From positions 3,718,198-3,782,197 of the forward strand of contig NZ_AP023355.1 of the NCBI RefSeq assembly GCF_016865425.1: a stretch of DNA of 64,000 bases, read 5' to 3'. This DNA is from Actinocatenispora thailandica (GTDB taxonomy: Bacteria; Actinomycetota; Actinomycetes; Mycobacteriales; Micromonosporaceae). Position numbers and translations under genes: made by a program. Every line of letters begins with the position of its first letter. Position 1 is the first letter of the stretch. The notes under the pieces are model-generated. The model did no database searches. It saw only the letters and a program-made list of their open reading frames with translations, and had not been told where the DNA came from. Shown here one piece after another: positions 1 to 8,519 of the stretch.

Positions 1-1
1 G

Positions 2-697
2 ACCGCGGACTTCACAGCCGCCTGTGATGCCGCCCTCGACACCGGCGGAGCACTGTCCACCCTGCTCCCCATGCTCGCGCGCGACACGTTTCCCAAGTGG
101 TTCCAGTCATTCGTGCATCTGGAAGAGGAAGCGCGTTCGATCAACGAATTCGAGGTCCAGCTGATTCCCGGGCTGCTACAAACGGCGGATTACGCTCGCG
201 CCGTCCTGGAGACCGCATGGCCGCCGGCGCCATCGGTCGCGGACGCAGACGGGCGGCTCACCGCGCGACTGGCCCGCCAAGCCGTCCTCGAACGCGATCC
301 GCCGCCCTTGTTGTCGGTGGTCCTCGACGAGAGCGCGCTACGCCGGCCGGTCGGTGGCCCGTCCGTGATGGCCCGACAACTGCGCCATCTCACCCTCGTC
401 GCCGCTCGGCCACATGTTCGCTTGCACATCCTGACCTACGCACAGAGCGCGACCGCTCCACTCGACGGTTCGTTCACCGTCCTGGAAACCGTTCACGGCG
501 AGCACATCGCGTACGTCGAGGCCACCGGCGGCGGACAGCTTCTGCCCGACCCGACAGACGTGGAAAGATTGACCAAGACCTTTGAAGGCAGCCGAGGTGA
601 GGCGCTGTCCACCGCCGAGTCGATCAACTACGTGGACAGGCTCAGGAAGGAACTCTATGAGCACCGACGCGACTCCGCTGCGGTGGTGGAAGAGTAG
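2..697 (+). CDS. DUF5753 (Scr1/WhiJ-type) transcriptional regulator, 5'-truncated
   Basis: The reading frame is open from the window edge, so the N-terminus, where this family carries an Xre-type HTH, lies outside. What is visible is the DUF5753 effector-like domain, with the motif EFEVQLIPGLLQTADYARAVL followed by a conserved DESALRR and a PLDGSFTVLE segment. In actinomycetes these proteins pair with small DUF397 partners, as in the WhiJ-like developmental regulator pairs. Here the DUF397 gene overlaps its 3' end by about 40 bp. The family assignment is firm. The target genes are unknown. Confidence 0.88.
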   Translation, partial: TADFTAACDAALDTGGALSTLLPMLARDTFPKWFQSFVHLEEEARSINEFEVQLIPGLLQTADYARAVLETAWPPAPSVADADGRLTARLARQAVLERDPPPLLSVVLDESALRRPVGGPSVMARQLRHLTLVAARPHVRLHILTYAQSATAPLDGSFTVLETVHGEHIAYVEATGGGQLLPDPTDVERLTKTFEGSRGEALSTAESINYVDRLRKELYEHRRDSAAVVEE

Positions 698-878
698 CCG
701 CAGTGGCGCCCAGGGCGGTCAGTGCGTCGAGGTTGCGAGCGCCAAAGGCCGTTGGTACGTGCGGGACAGCAAGGATCCCGTCGGCGGCGTGCTGCGTGTG
801 GACGCGGCGCAGTGGGGCGCCTTCCTCGGCACCGTCCGACACGGGATCCCAGCCGCCGGGTTCACACCCGGCAGGTGA
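657..878 (+). CDS. DUF397 small protein, partner of the upstream DUF5753 regulator
   Basis: A 73-residue protein with the DUF397 hallmarks: an N-terminal RWWKSSRSGAQGGQCVEVA, then VRDSKDP and a C-terminal WGAFLGTVR. The ATG at 657 lies inside the end of the DUF5753 gene in another frame, which implies translational coupling. In characterised actinomycete pairs the small partner modulates the HTH protein in a toxin-antitoxin-like or developmental manner. The specific role here is inferred only from family and gene order. A strong hairpin follows the stop codon. Confidence 0.88.
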   Translation: MSTDATPLRWWKSSRSGAQGGQCVEVASAKGRWYVRDSKDPVGGVLRVDAAQWGAFLGTVRHGIPAAGFTPGR

Positions 879-901
879 GCGGCCCGGGTCCAACCCGGCA
901 G

Positions 902-941
902 GTGCGGGCGGCGGCCGGCGCACACCGGCCGCCGCCCGCAC
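902..941. terminator. Bidirectional hairpin terminator
   Basis: A perfect 17-bp GC stem (902-918 with 925-941) and a 6-nt loop lie between the convergent DUF397 gene and the PPOX gene. Just upstream there are two copies of ACCCGGCAGGTG (866-877 and 893-904). No T-run is present, as is common in high-GC actinobacteria. Confidence 0.75.
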
Positions 942-962
942 TCGCCGCTCACCTGGTCGGGC

Positions 963-1367
963 TCACTCGGCGAGGGAGCCCCAGCCGTGCCACCGGTCGA
1001 TGGTGATCCAGGCGTTCACCCGGGCGTGCTCCCGGTCCGGGTACGGGTTACCGCCGTAGTGCCGGGACAGGCTGTCGATGCCGGACAGGTCGGGGTCGTC
1101 GACCAGCTCGGTGACCCGTCCCTGCAGGCTGACGTGGGTGTACCAGTTGTCCTCGTCGATCACGGTGAGCGAGACGCGCGGGTCCTCCCGCAGGTAGCGC
1201 AGCCGGGCGCGCCGCTCGTCCATGTTGACCAGGATCCGGTCGCCGTCCAGCCGGTACCAGGTGGCGACGGACACCGGCTGGCCGTCCGGCCGCACCGTGG
1301 TGATCACCGCCGGGTTCGGCTTGGCCAACATCTCGCGTACCCGTTCGGGCAGTGCTCCGGTGGGCAT
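963..1367 (-). CDS. PPOX-class (pyridoxamine 5'-phosphate oxidase fold) F420/FMN-dependent enzyme
   Basis: A 134-residue split-barrel flavin/F420-binding protein. The motifs NPAVITTVRPDGQPVSVATWYR, ILVNMDERRARLRYLREDPRVSLTV and a C-terminal AWITIDRWHGW are typical of actinobacterial PPOX-class F420-dependent oxidoreductases. The ATG at 1367 is preferred over the in-frame ATG at 1376 because GAGAGG lies 9 nt upstream of the former and is adjacent to the latter. The substrate is unknown. Likely cytosolic and monocistronic. Confidence 0.82.
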   Translation of the reverse strand: MPTGALPERVREMLAKPNPAVITTVRPDGQPVSVATWYRLDGDRILVNMDERRARLRYLREDPRVSLTVIDEDNWYTHVSLQGRVTELVDDPDLSGIDSLSRHYGGNPYPDREHARVNAWITIDRWHGWGSLAE

Positions 1368-1465
1368 GGGGCTCATCCTCTCGCGTGTCGCGATCCGCGC
1401 CGGGCGGACGCCCGGCGCGATGCCGGCGGCGGGCCGGCGTCGCGCTGACAACGACGCTCAGTCTG

Positions 1466-2338
1466 TCAGCTCGGGTAGCCGACGAAGGCGAACCGGGTGG
1501 AGTCCGGCGACCAGCTGTTGACGTTCATGGTGCCCTGGCCGCCGAAGACCGCGGCGACGTCCCGGATGCCGGTACCGTCCGGGCGGCAGAGCCGGACCAG
1601 CACGTCGACGTTCTCCGGGTGGCCGAGGGTGCCGGGCGGGAAGCTCACATAGGCGAGGTGGGCGCCGTCCGGCGACGGGTGCGGGAACCAGTTCACCCGC
1701 TCGTCGTGGGTGAGCCGGACCGGCCGGCGCCCGTCCGGACCGACCCGGTACAACTGGGCGTGGCCGGGCACGTCGGCGCCGAGCTCGGAGTTGAAGTAGA
1801 CGCTGCCGTCGGGTCCGAACTCGGGGCCGTCGGCGGGCGAGAACCCGCTGCCGAGCAGCGTGTCGGTGCCCGGCCCGGCCGGCCGGGTGAACACCCGCCG
1901 CAGCGCGCTGGCGTCGGCGCCCACCCGCTCGGTACCCACGAAGGCCAGTGTCTCGCCGTCGGCGCTGATGCCGTGCAGGTAGTAGCGGAACGAGCGGGCC
2001 GGCGCCTGGTCGTCGGTCAGCCGGGTCGCGGTGCCGTCGGCGATCCGGTAGAGGTGCCCGTCCTGCGCCGAGACGTACACCGCGGTGCCGTCCGGTGCGA
2101 GCACGTGGTCGTTGTTGATCGGCGGCACCTCGCCCAGCTCGATCGGCTCGGCGTCGCCGCCGTCGACCGGGATGCGGTGGAGCCCACCGTCGGCGTTGAC
2201 GACCAGGAACCGGCCGTCGGCGCTCCAGTTCGGCGCCTCGAACAGCATCGTGGTCGAGCTGAACACCGGTCGCGGCTCGGTGTCGACACCCGCCACCCAC
2301 AGCTCGGCGCGCTGACCCGGTGCCAACACCCTGCCCAC
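1466..2338 (-). CDS. TolB-like beta-propeller (PD40 repeat) protein
   Basis: A 290-residue protein made of PD40/WD40-like blades. Repeated elements such as APNWSADGRFLVVN, LAPDGTAVYVS, FGPDGSVYFNS, PSPDGAHLAYVSFP and WSPDSTRFAFVGYPS recur every 40-45 residues. It has no signal peptide, so it may be a cytosolic TolB-like protein of the type often annotated as biopolymer transporter Tol. The GTG at 2338 is chosen because GGAGAGGGG sits just upstream. The upstream in-frame extension is low complexity and Arg-rich. It is encoded in the same direction as the PPOX gene, which starts about 100 bp downstream of its stop. Confidence 0.75.
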   Translation of the reverse strand: MGRVLAPGQRAELWVAGVDTEPRPVFSSTTMLFEAPNWSADGRFLVVNADGGLHRIPVDGGDAEPIELGEVPPINNDHVLAPDGTAVYVSAQDGHLYRIADGTATRLTDDQAPARSFRYYLHGISADGETLAFVGTERVGADASALRRVFTRPAGPGTDTLLGSGFSPADGPEFGPDGSVYFNSELGADVPGHAQLYRVGPDGRRPVRLTHDERVNWFPHPSPDGAHLAYVSFPPGTLGHPENVDVLVRLCRPDGTGIRDVAAVFGGQGTMNVNSWSPDSTRFAFVGYPS

Positions 2339-2482
2339 GATGCCCCTCTCCGCGCCGCTCCGGCCGCCGACGGCCCTCGATCGCCGCCACCCTACCGGTG
2401 CGGTCCGACGGTGGCCGGGCACACGGTCCCGCCCCGGGCCGTCAGGCGCCCCGGGGCGGGACCGGTGATCCACCTCCGGCCG

Positions 2483-3502
2483 TTACAGACCGCGGTGGCG
2501 CTGCTGCACTCCGGGCACGCCGTACGGGTAGTCCGCCATCACCGGGGCGCTCGCCTCGCTGAGGGTCTGCTGCTCGCGCTCGGACAACCGCAGGTCGTCG
2601 GCGGCCAGGTTGTCGGCGAGCTGCTCGACGGTACGAGCGCCGAGGATCACCGAGGTCACCGCCGGACGGTCGCGCAGCCAGGCGAGCGCCACCTGCGCCA
2701 TCGACACCCCGCGCTCCTCCGCCACCGAACGGACCGCGTCCACCACCCGCCAGGTGCGTTCCTGCGCGTTGCGCCGCTGGTACGCCTCTTGGCCCCGGTC
2801 CGGGTTCTCGCCCAGCCGGGTCGCGCCGGTCGGCGTGGTGTCCCGCTGGTACTTGCCGGTCAGCCAGCCGCCGGCCAGCGGCGACCAGGGCAGGATGCCG
2901 ATGTTCTCGTTGCGGCACACGTCGACCAGCTCGAACTCGATGTCCCGGACGAGCAGGTTGTACTGCGGCTGCAGGGTCACGATCGGCGCGAGGCGCAGGA
3001 ACTCGGTCAGCAGCGCCGCTTTCTGCAGTTGCCAGCCGAGGAAGTTGCTGACCCCGACGTAGCGGATCTTTCCGGCGCGCACCGCGTCGTCGTAGAACCG
3101 CAGCGTCTCCTCCAGCGGCGTCAACGGGTCGAACGCGTGCGCCTGGTAGAGGTCGATCGCGTCGGTGCCCAGCCGGCTCAGGCTCGCGTCCAGCGCCCGG
3201 GTCAGGTTGACCCGGCTCAGGCCCAGGTCGTTCTTGCCCTCGCCCATCGGGAACCGGCCCTTGGTGGCGAGCACCACGGCCTCGCGCGCCCCGGACCGCT
3301 TGGCGAACCAGCGGCCGATGATCTCCTCGGACACGCCGTGCGAGTAGACGTTCGCGGTGTCGATGAAGTTCCCGCCCTGCTCCAGGTAGGAGTCCAGCTG
3401 CGCGTGCGACACCTCCTCGCTGCTCTCCGCACCGAAGGTCATCGTGCCCAGACACATCGTCGACACCACGGTGCCGGTCCCGCCCAGCGTCCGGTACTGC
3501 AT
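2483..3502 (-). CDS. Aldo/keto reductase
   Basis: A 339-residue AKR with the full catalytic tetrad visible: Asp48 and Tyr53 in FIDTANVYS, Lys81 in VVLATKGR and His122 in LYQAHAFD. It also has the NADP-binding GVSNF and SVILGARTVEQL segments. It most resembles the AKR11/12-type bacterial oxidoreductases with a C-terminal EASAP motif. AGGAGG precedes the ATG. The gene is divergent from a LysR regulator 140 bp away, which is the usual arrangement for local control. The substrate cannot be inferred. Confidence 0.9.
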   Translation of the reverse strand: MQYRTLGGTGTVVSTMCLGTMTFGAESSEEVSHAQLDSYLEQGGNFIDTANVYSHGVSEEIIGRWFAKRSGAREAVVLATKGRFPMGEGKNDLGLSRVNLTRALDASLSRLGTDAIDLYQAHAFDPLTPLEETLRFYDDAVRAGKIRYVGVSNFLGWQLQKAALLTEFLRLAPIVTLQPQYNLLVRDIEFELVDVCRNENIGILPWSPLAGGWLTGKYQRDTTPTGATRLGENPDRGQEAYQRRNAQERTWRVVDAVRSVAEERGVSMAQVALAWLRDRPAVTSVILGARTVEQLADNLAADDLRLSEREQQTLSEASAPVMADYPYGVPGVQQRHRGL

Positions 3503-3642
3503 GCTTCGCCTCCTGCTCCGCCGCGGCCCAGGTGGCCGCCGCCCTCCGTTGTACTTTGAACCCGGCTCTTTGAGCTGTCCAACAGAAGAAAACGATGCGA
3601 TCGATCACCACCGCTGCTGAAGCGCGGTGCGCGGGAGTGCTG

Positions 3643-4527
3643 ATGGAGCTGCGCCAGATCGAGTACTTCGTGGCCGTCGCCGAGGAGCGCCACTTCACCC
3701 GTGCGGCCGCCCGGATGCACGTCGCCCAGTCCGGGCTGTCCGCGTCGATCCGCGCGCTGGAGCGCGACCTCGGCGCCGCGCTGTTCGTCCGTTCGACCCG
3801 TCGGGTGGAGCTGACCGAGGCGGGCCGGGCGCTGCTCGCCGAGGCCCGCCGCACCCTGCACACCGTCACCGCGGCACGCGAGGCGGTCGCGGCCGTGCAG
3901 GGGCTGCTGCGCGGCAACCTCGCCGTCGGCACCATCCAGTGCCTCGGCGGCATCGACCTGCCCCGTGCCCTCGGCCGGTTCCGCACCGCCCACCCGGGGG
4001 TACGGATCGCGCTGCGTCAGGGCAGCTCACCCGAGCTGATCGACGAGGTACGCACCGGCGCGCTGGACCTTGCGTTCGTCTCCGAACCGCCGGACGGCTC
4101 CGCCGCCGCGGTCACGCTCACCCCGCTGGAGCAGCAGCCGATGGTGCTCGCCTGCGCGCCCGGCCACCCGCTCGGCACCGCGGGCGCGGTGGCGCTGACC
4201 GAGCTGGACTCCGAGACGTACGTGGACTTCGCGCCGGGCTGGGTCACCCGGGACGTGACCGACCACGCGCTGCGGGTCGCCGGGCTGTCCCGGCGGGTGG
4301 CGCTTACGGTCAACGACGTGCACACGCTGCTCGATCTGGTCGCCCAGGGGCTCGGCGTGGCGCTGGTACCCGAGTCGTTCCGGCACAAGCAGACCAGCGC
4401 GCGGTTCGTCCCGGTCGCCGGTGCCGCCCCGGTGTGGCGTACCGCGGTCGCCACCACCGCCGACCGCGAGCCCAGCGCCGCCACCCGCGCCTTCCTCAGT
4501 GCCGAACGCATCGCCCTGCCCTGCTGA
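3643..4527 (+). CDS. LysR-family transcriptional regulator
   Basis: A 294-residue LTTR. The winged HTH lies at about residues 1-60 (MELRQIEYFVAVAEERHFTRAA, then SGLSASIRALERDLGAALF). The LysR substrate-binding fold covers about residues 90-290. The ATG at 3643 is selected over the earlier ATG at 3595 because the LTTR family begins exactly at MELRQIEYF. It is divergent from the aldo/keto reductase, so the 140-bp intergenic region is the probable binding site and the reductase the probable target. Confidence 0.92.
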   Translation: MELRQIEYFVAVAEERHFTRAAARMHVAQSGLSASIRALERDLGAALFVRSTRRVELTEAGRALLAEARRTLHTVTAAREAVAAVQGLLRGNLAVGTIQCLGGIDLPRALGRFRTAHPGVRIALRQGSSPELIDEVRTGALDLAFVSEPPDGSAAAVTLTPLEQQPMVLACAPGHPLGTAGAVALTELDSETYVDFAPGWVTRDVTDHALRVAGLSRRVALTVNDVHTLLDLVAQGLGVALVPESFRHKQTSARFVPVAGAAPVWRTAVATTADREPSAATRAFLSAERIALPC

Positions 4528-4652
4528 CTCTCCCCCGCCCTGCCGATGACCGCACCGCCCTGTTGATCATGGTGTCGTCTCGTCGGCAACCGTTTCCCCG
4601 ACCAGACAACACCATGACCGACTCGGGAAAGGGTGATCGGTGGGCGGCGGCT

Positions 4653-4664
4653 GCAAGTTCTTGC
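4653..4664. promoter_or_regulatory. LacI-type operator candidate upstream of the LacI gene
   Basis: A perfect inverted repeat GCAAG-TT-CTTGC lies 25 bp before the LacI start. The 9-mer TTCTTGCGT within it (4658-4666) recurs in the promoter of the sugar-binding protein (5911-5919). CTTGC-based sites are known for MalR-type LacI repressors of streptomycetes, so autoregulation together with control of the transporter is plausible. Confidence 0.6.
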
Positions 4665-4688
4665 GTAAGTTGAGGTAGGGTTTTTGCC

Positions 4689-5690
4689 ATGGTGCGGCGG
4701 TTGGCAGTGGTGGCGGAGAAGGTCGGCGTCAGCGAGGCGACCGTCAGCCGGGTGCTCAACGGCAAGCCCGGCGTCTCGCAGGCGACCCGTGACGCGGTGC
4801 TCACCGCCCTCGACGTCCTCGGGTACGAGCGGCCCACCCAGCTGCGCGGCGAGCGGCTGCGGCTGGTCGGCCTGGTGCTGCCGGAGCTGCAGAACCCGAT
4901 CTTTCCCGCGTTCGCCGACGTGGTCGGCGACCTGCTCGCCCAGCGCGGTTTCACCCCGGTGCTGTGCACCCGCACCTCCGGCGGGGTCTCCGAGGCCGAG
5001 TACGTCGACCTGCTGCTCGGCCAGCAGGTGTCCGGCGTGCTGTTCGCCGGCGGGTCGTACGCGATGTCCGCCGGCCCGCACGACCACTACGCCCGGCTGA
5101 TCGACCGCAGCCTGCCCGCGGTGCTGCTCAACGCCGCGGTCGACGACCTGCCGTTCCCGCGGGTGTCCACCGACGACGCGGTCGCCGCCGAGCAGGCGCT
5201 CAGGCACCTCGTCTCGCTCGGCCACGAACGCATCGGGCTGCTGCTCGCCCCGCCCGAGCACGTGCCCTCGCAGCGCAAGCGGGCCGCGTTCACCGCGCTC
5301 GCACAGCGGCTCGGGGTGGCGAAGACGGTGCAGGTCACGCACGGGATGTTCTCCCTGGAGTCCGGCCAGGCCGCGGCTGCCCGGCTGCTCGCCGACGGCG
5401 TCACCGGCCTGGTCTGCGCCTCCGACCTGCTCGCCCTGGGCGCCGTCCGGGCCGCCCGCCGCGCCGGCAAGGACGTGCCCGGCGACGTGTCGGTCATCGG
5501 GTACGACGACTCCGCGTTGATGACCTGCGTCGACCCGCCGCTGACCACGGTGCGGCAACCGATCGAGGCGCTCGGCCGCGCCGCCGTCGAGCTGCTCGTC
5601 AACCAGATCGACGGCAAGCACGTCGCCACCGACGAGCTGCTCTTCGAGCCGGAACTGGTGGTCCGTTCCTCCACCACCCGCCACCCCTGA
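4689..5690 (+). CDS. LacI-family transcriptional regulator of the adjacent sugar locus
   Basis: A 333-residue LacI/GalR protein. The N-terminal HTH is VAEKVGVSEATVSRVLNGKPGVSQATRDAVLTALDVLGYERP, followed by a periplasmic-binding-protein-like ligand domain with GLVLPELQNPIFP, SVIGYDDS and TTVRQPIEALG. It sits immediately upstream of an ABC sugar importer and two glycoside hydrolases, so it is the natural repressor of that locus. The inducer is probably an alpha-glucan oligosaccharide. This is inferred from context, not shown by the sequence. Confidence 0.93.
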   Translation: MVRRLAVVAEKVGVSEATVSRVLNGKPGVSQATRDAVLTALDVLGYERPTQLRGERLRLVGLVLPELQNPIFPAFADVVGDLLAQRGFTPVLCTRTSGGVSEAEYVDLLLGQQVSGVLFAGGSYAMSAGPHDHYARLIDRSLPAVLLNAAVDDLPFPRVSTDDAVAAEQALRHLVSLGHERIGLLLAPPEHVPSQRKRAAFTALAQRLGVAKTVQVTHGMFSLESGQAAAARLLADGVTGLVCASDLLALGAVRAARRAGKDVPGDVSVIGYDDSALMTCVDPPLTTVRQPIEALGRAAVELLVNQIDGKHVATDELLFEPELVVRSSTTRHP

Positions 5691-6099
5691 CCCACCCCCG
5701 GCACCGCCCCGGCCCCCGCCCGTCGTCGGGGATCTGCGGCGCACCGTCGTGCCGCCTGCCGAGGACCCGCGGCACATCGTCGTGCCGCCGGTCGAGGACC
5801 CGCCGCGCCCACTGGTGCCGATCCGGGAGTCCGGCCGACGCGGGTCACCGGAGCGCGAACCTCATCTCCCTGAGCGACGACACTTGAAGATGTGCGCCGA
5901 TCTCGTTTGTTTCTTGCGTGATTCCGTCTTGCTATTGCGTTGATCTGCTCGCCATGGTTAAGTACCGGCATCGTTCACCGCGGCTGGCGCGGGCGCCCGG
6001 ATCTGGTACGGCGCGCCCGTACCCGACCGTGCGCTCGCCGACGCGCGCGACCCCGCGCGACACGGCGGCGGGCGACCAAGCCCGACGAAGGGTCTTTCG
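5691..6099. promoter_or_regulatory. 409-bp intergenic region with promoter/operator elements of the sugar operon
   Basis: No gene is visible. The first half carries a degenerate direct repeat of about 32 bp (5739-5770 and 5771-5803). The lower-GC second half (about 5880-5960) contains CTTGC direct repeats at 5913-5917 and 5928-5932, and TTCTTGCGT at 5911-5919, shared with the LacI promoter. This is the likely site of repression of the binding-protein gene. The transcription start could not be assigned. Confidence 0.5.
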
Positions 6100-7464
6100 A
6101 TGAACAGTCAGTTCCGCAGGGCGTTGGCCGTGGCCCTGGCGGCCTGCGCGGGCGCCGCCGGCCTCGCCGGCTGCGGGTCCTCCGACAACGGCAGCAGCAA
6201 CGGGAAGGTCACCATCAGCGTCGACTGCCAGCCGCCGAAGAGCAACAAGACCGACCGGGACGCCTGGAACGCCGACGTCGCCGCGTTCCAGAAGCTGCAC
6301 CCGAACATCACCATCAAGAGCGTCGACAAGTTCCCGTGCGAGGAACCGGCCTCGTTCACCGCGCAACTGCGCGGCGGCACCGAGGCCGACGTGTTCTACG
6401 CCTACGCCACCGACACCGAGCAGGTGCTCGACTCGGGCCAGGTCGCCGACATCACCCCGTACGTCACCGACAAGACCGTGCCCGGACTGTCCGATCTGGA
6501 CAAGACCACGCTGAACGTGGGGCGCCGCAACGGGAAGCTCTACTCGCTGCCGCGCACCAACTACGCCATGGGGCTGGTGATCAACCGGAAGCTGTTCAAG
6601 CAGGCGGGGCTGGACCCGGACCAGCCGCCGACCACCTGGGCGGAGGTCGCGAAGGACGCCAAGCAGATCACCGAGAAGGTCGGGCACGGCGTCGCCGGCT
6701 ACGCCGACTACAGCGCCGGCAACAACGGCGGCTGGCACTTCACCGCCGAGATGTACGCCCAGGGCGGCCAGGTCGTCACCGCCGACGGCAAGAAGGCGGA
6801 CTTCAACAACGCCAACGGCCGCGCGATCCTGACCCGGCTGCACGAGATGCGCTACACCGACGACAGCATGGGGGCCAAGCAGAACCTCGCCTGGGCCGAC
6901 CTGCTGAAGCTCGCCTCGGCGGGCAAGGTCGGAATGTACGTCGGCGCGCCGGACACGATCAAGGCGATCCACGAGAACTTCAAGGGCGACTACGCCGACT
7001 TCGGGATGGGCCCGATGCCCGGTGAGACCGGCCCGGCACCGGCCACCCTCGGCGGTGGCGACCAGTACTTTTTCAAGAAGACCGACACCCCGGCGCAGAT
7101 CCGGGCCGGCATCGCGTGGCTGGCGTACGAGGAGCTGACGCCGGGCAAGGGCCAGTTCGACTACGCCCGGGGCAAGAGGATCGGGCAGACCGTCGGCCAG
7201 CCCGAGCCGCAGCTGTTCACCGGCGACACGGAGGCGAAGATCGAGAAACTCCGGGCCGACAACGCCACCGTACCGGTCGACAACTACGCCTCGTTCCGGG
7301 AGCACCCGGTGCCGTTCAAGGTCGAACCGCCGAACGCGCAGGCCATCTACAAGGTCCTCGACACCGCGATGTCGGCCGTGCTGACCAACCGCAACGCCGA
7401 CGTGGGCAAGCTGCTCGCGACCGCCGAGCAGCAGGTCAACCAGGTACTCGCGGCGACCGGCTGA
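6100..7464 (+). CDS. Sugar ABC transporter substrate-binding lipoprotein
   Basis: A 454-residue extracellular solute-binding protein (SBP_bac_1). The N-terminus is a lipoprotein signal peptide, ALAACAGAAGLAGCGSS, with lipobox LAGC, so it should be lipid-anchored outside the membrane. The body has the family pattern: KVTISVDCQPPK, FTAQLRGGTEADVFYAYATD, LYSLPRTNYAMGLVINRKLF and GKVGMYVGAPDTI. It is the first gene of a binding protein-permease-permease-GH13-GH87 cluster, which implies an alpha-gluco-oligosaccharide ligand. A hairpin follows the stop codon. Confidence 0.93.
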   Translation: MNSQFRRALAVALAACAGAAGLAGCGSSDNGSSNGKVTISVDCQPPKSNKTDRDAWNADVAAFQKLHPNITIKSVDKFPCEEPASFTAQLRGGTEADVFYAYATDTEQVLDSGQVADITPYVTDKTVPGLSDLDKTTLNVGRRNGKLYSLPRTNYAMGLVINRKLFKQAGLDPDQPPTTWAEVAKDAKQITEKVGHGVAGYADYSAGNNGGWHFTAEMYAQGGQVVTADGKKADFNNANGRAILTRLHEMRYTDDSMGAKQNLAWADLLKLASAGKVGMYVGAPDTIKAIHENFKGDYADFGMGPMPGETGPAPATLGGGDQYFFKKTDTPAQIRAGIAWLAYEELTPGKGQFDYARGKRIGQTVGQPEPQLFTGDTEAKIEKLRADNATVPVDNYASFREHPVPFKVEPPNAQAIYKVLDTAMSAVLTNRNADVGKLLATAEQQVNQVLAATG

Positions 7465-7469
7465 CGACC

Positions 7470-7511
7470 CCGGTTCCGGTGCCGTGGCACGGATCCCGGC
7501 ACCGGAACCGG
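7470..7511 (+). terminator. Intra-operon hairpin between binding protein and permease
   Basis: A perfect 15-bp stem (7470-7484 with 7497-7511) and a 12-nt loop lie directly after the binding-protein stop. Hairpins at this position in sugar ABC operons usually stabilise the binding-protein mRNA or partially terminate transcription, so that more binding protein than permease is made. Confidence 0.65.
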
Positions 7512-7575
7512 ACCCAGGCCCGCCGAACGCGATAGCCGCACAGCCATCGGCACCGGACACAGTGGAGGAACGGCG

Positions 7576-8511
7576 ATGACCGTCACCGCAGCGCCGCGGC
7601 GCTCGCAGCGCAGCACCCGCAGCGGCCAGATCCGCGTTCCGCGGTACGGCCGGGGGGTGCGACGCAACCTCACCGGCTGGCTGCTGCTCGCCGGCGGGGT
7701 GCTCTGCTTTCTGCTGTTCTCGTGGTACCCGATGATCCGCGAGTTCGTGCTCAGCGTGCAGCAGACCAGGTTCGGCGAGACCAGCTTCGTCGGGCTGGCG
7801 AACTACCAGCGGGTGATCGACGACCCGGCGTTCTGGCAGGCGTGGCGCAACACCGCCGAGTTCACCGGGCTGGCACTGCTGCTCGGGTTCGCGCTGCCGT
7901 TCCTGATCGCGGTGGTGCTCAACGAGTTCCGGCACGCGCAGGGCTACCTGCGGGTACTGGTCTACCTGCCGGTGATGCTGCCACCGGCGAGCGCGCTACT
8001 GCTGTTCAAGTACGCCTACGACCCCGGCGACGGGCTGTTCAACAGCATCCTGAGCACGTTCGGCCTGCCCACCTCGCAGTGGCTGCAGTCGACGACGATG
8101 GCGATGCCGTCGCTGGTACTCGCCTCCACCTGGATGAACATGGGCAGCGCGGTACTGATCTACCTCGCCGCGCTGCAGTCCATCCCCGGCGAGCTGTACG
8201 AGGCGGCCGAGATCGACGGTGCCCGGCTGTTCCGCCGGTTCTGGCACGTGACGGTCCCCCAGTGCCGGCTGGTGCTGTCGCTGATGCTGATGCTGCAGGT
8301 GATCTCGACGATGCAGATGTTCATCGAGGCGTTCCTGCTCGCCAACGGGTCGGGACCGGAGGGCGCGACCACCACCGTGGTGTACCTGATCTACCAGCAC
8401 GCGTTCAACCTCAACGATCTCGGCGGCGCGAGCGCCCTCGGCGTGCTGCTGCTGCTCGTGCTGGCCGCGTTCGCCGCGGTGTACGTCCGGCTCGACCGGC
8501 CACGCGGATAG
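7576..8511 (+). CDS. Sugar ABC transporter permease (MalF/CUT1 type)
   Basis: A 311-residue inner-membrane permease with six predicted helices. The first is at GWLLLAGGVLCFLLFSWYPM. The EAA loop with the CUT1 pattern, ELYEAAEIDGARLFRRFWHVTVP, contacts the ATPase. A GTG-less ATG at 7576 is preceded by AGTGGAGGAACGGCG. It is followed 8 bp later by the second permease. The importer has no ATPase gene here and probably uses a shared MsmX/MalK-type ATPase encoded elsewhere. Confidence 0.93.
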   Translation: MTVTAAPRRSQRSTRSGQIRVPRYGRGVRRNLTGWLLLAGGVLCFLLFSWYPMIREFVLSVQQTRFGETSFVGLANYQRVIDDPAFWQAWRNTAEFTGLALLLGFALPFLIAVVLNEFRHAQGYLRVLVYLPVMLPPASALLLFKYAYDPGDGLFNSILSTFGLPTSQWLQSTTMAMPSLVLASTWMNMGSAVLIYLAALQSIPGELYEAAEIDGARLFRRFWHVTVPQCRLVLSLMLMLQVISTMQMFIEAFLLANGSGPEGATTTVVYLIYQHAFNLNDLGGASALGVLLLLVLAAFAAVYVRLDRPRG

Positions 8512-8519
8512 GAGAGCCG

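Noticed and set aside
1352-3559. Very long open frame of 735 codons on the plus strand
   Set aside because: It is antisense to the TolB-like and aldo/keto reductase genes, and its translation is repetitive Arg/Val/Gly/His sequence typical of GC-rich shadow frames.
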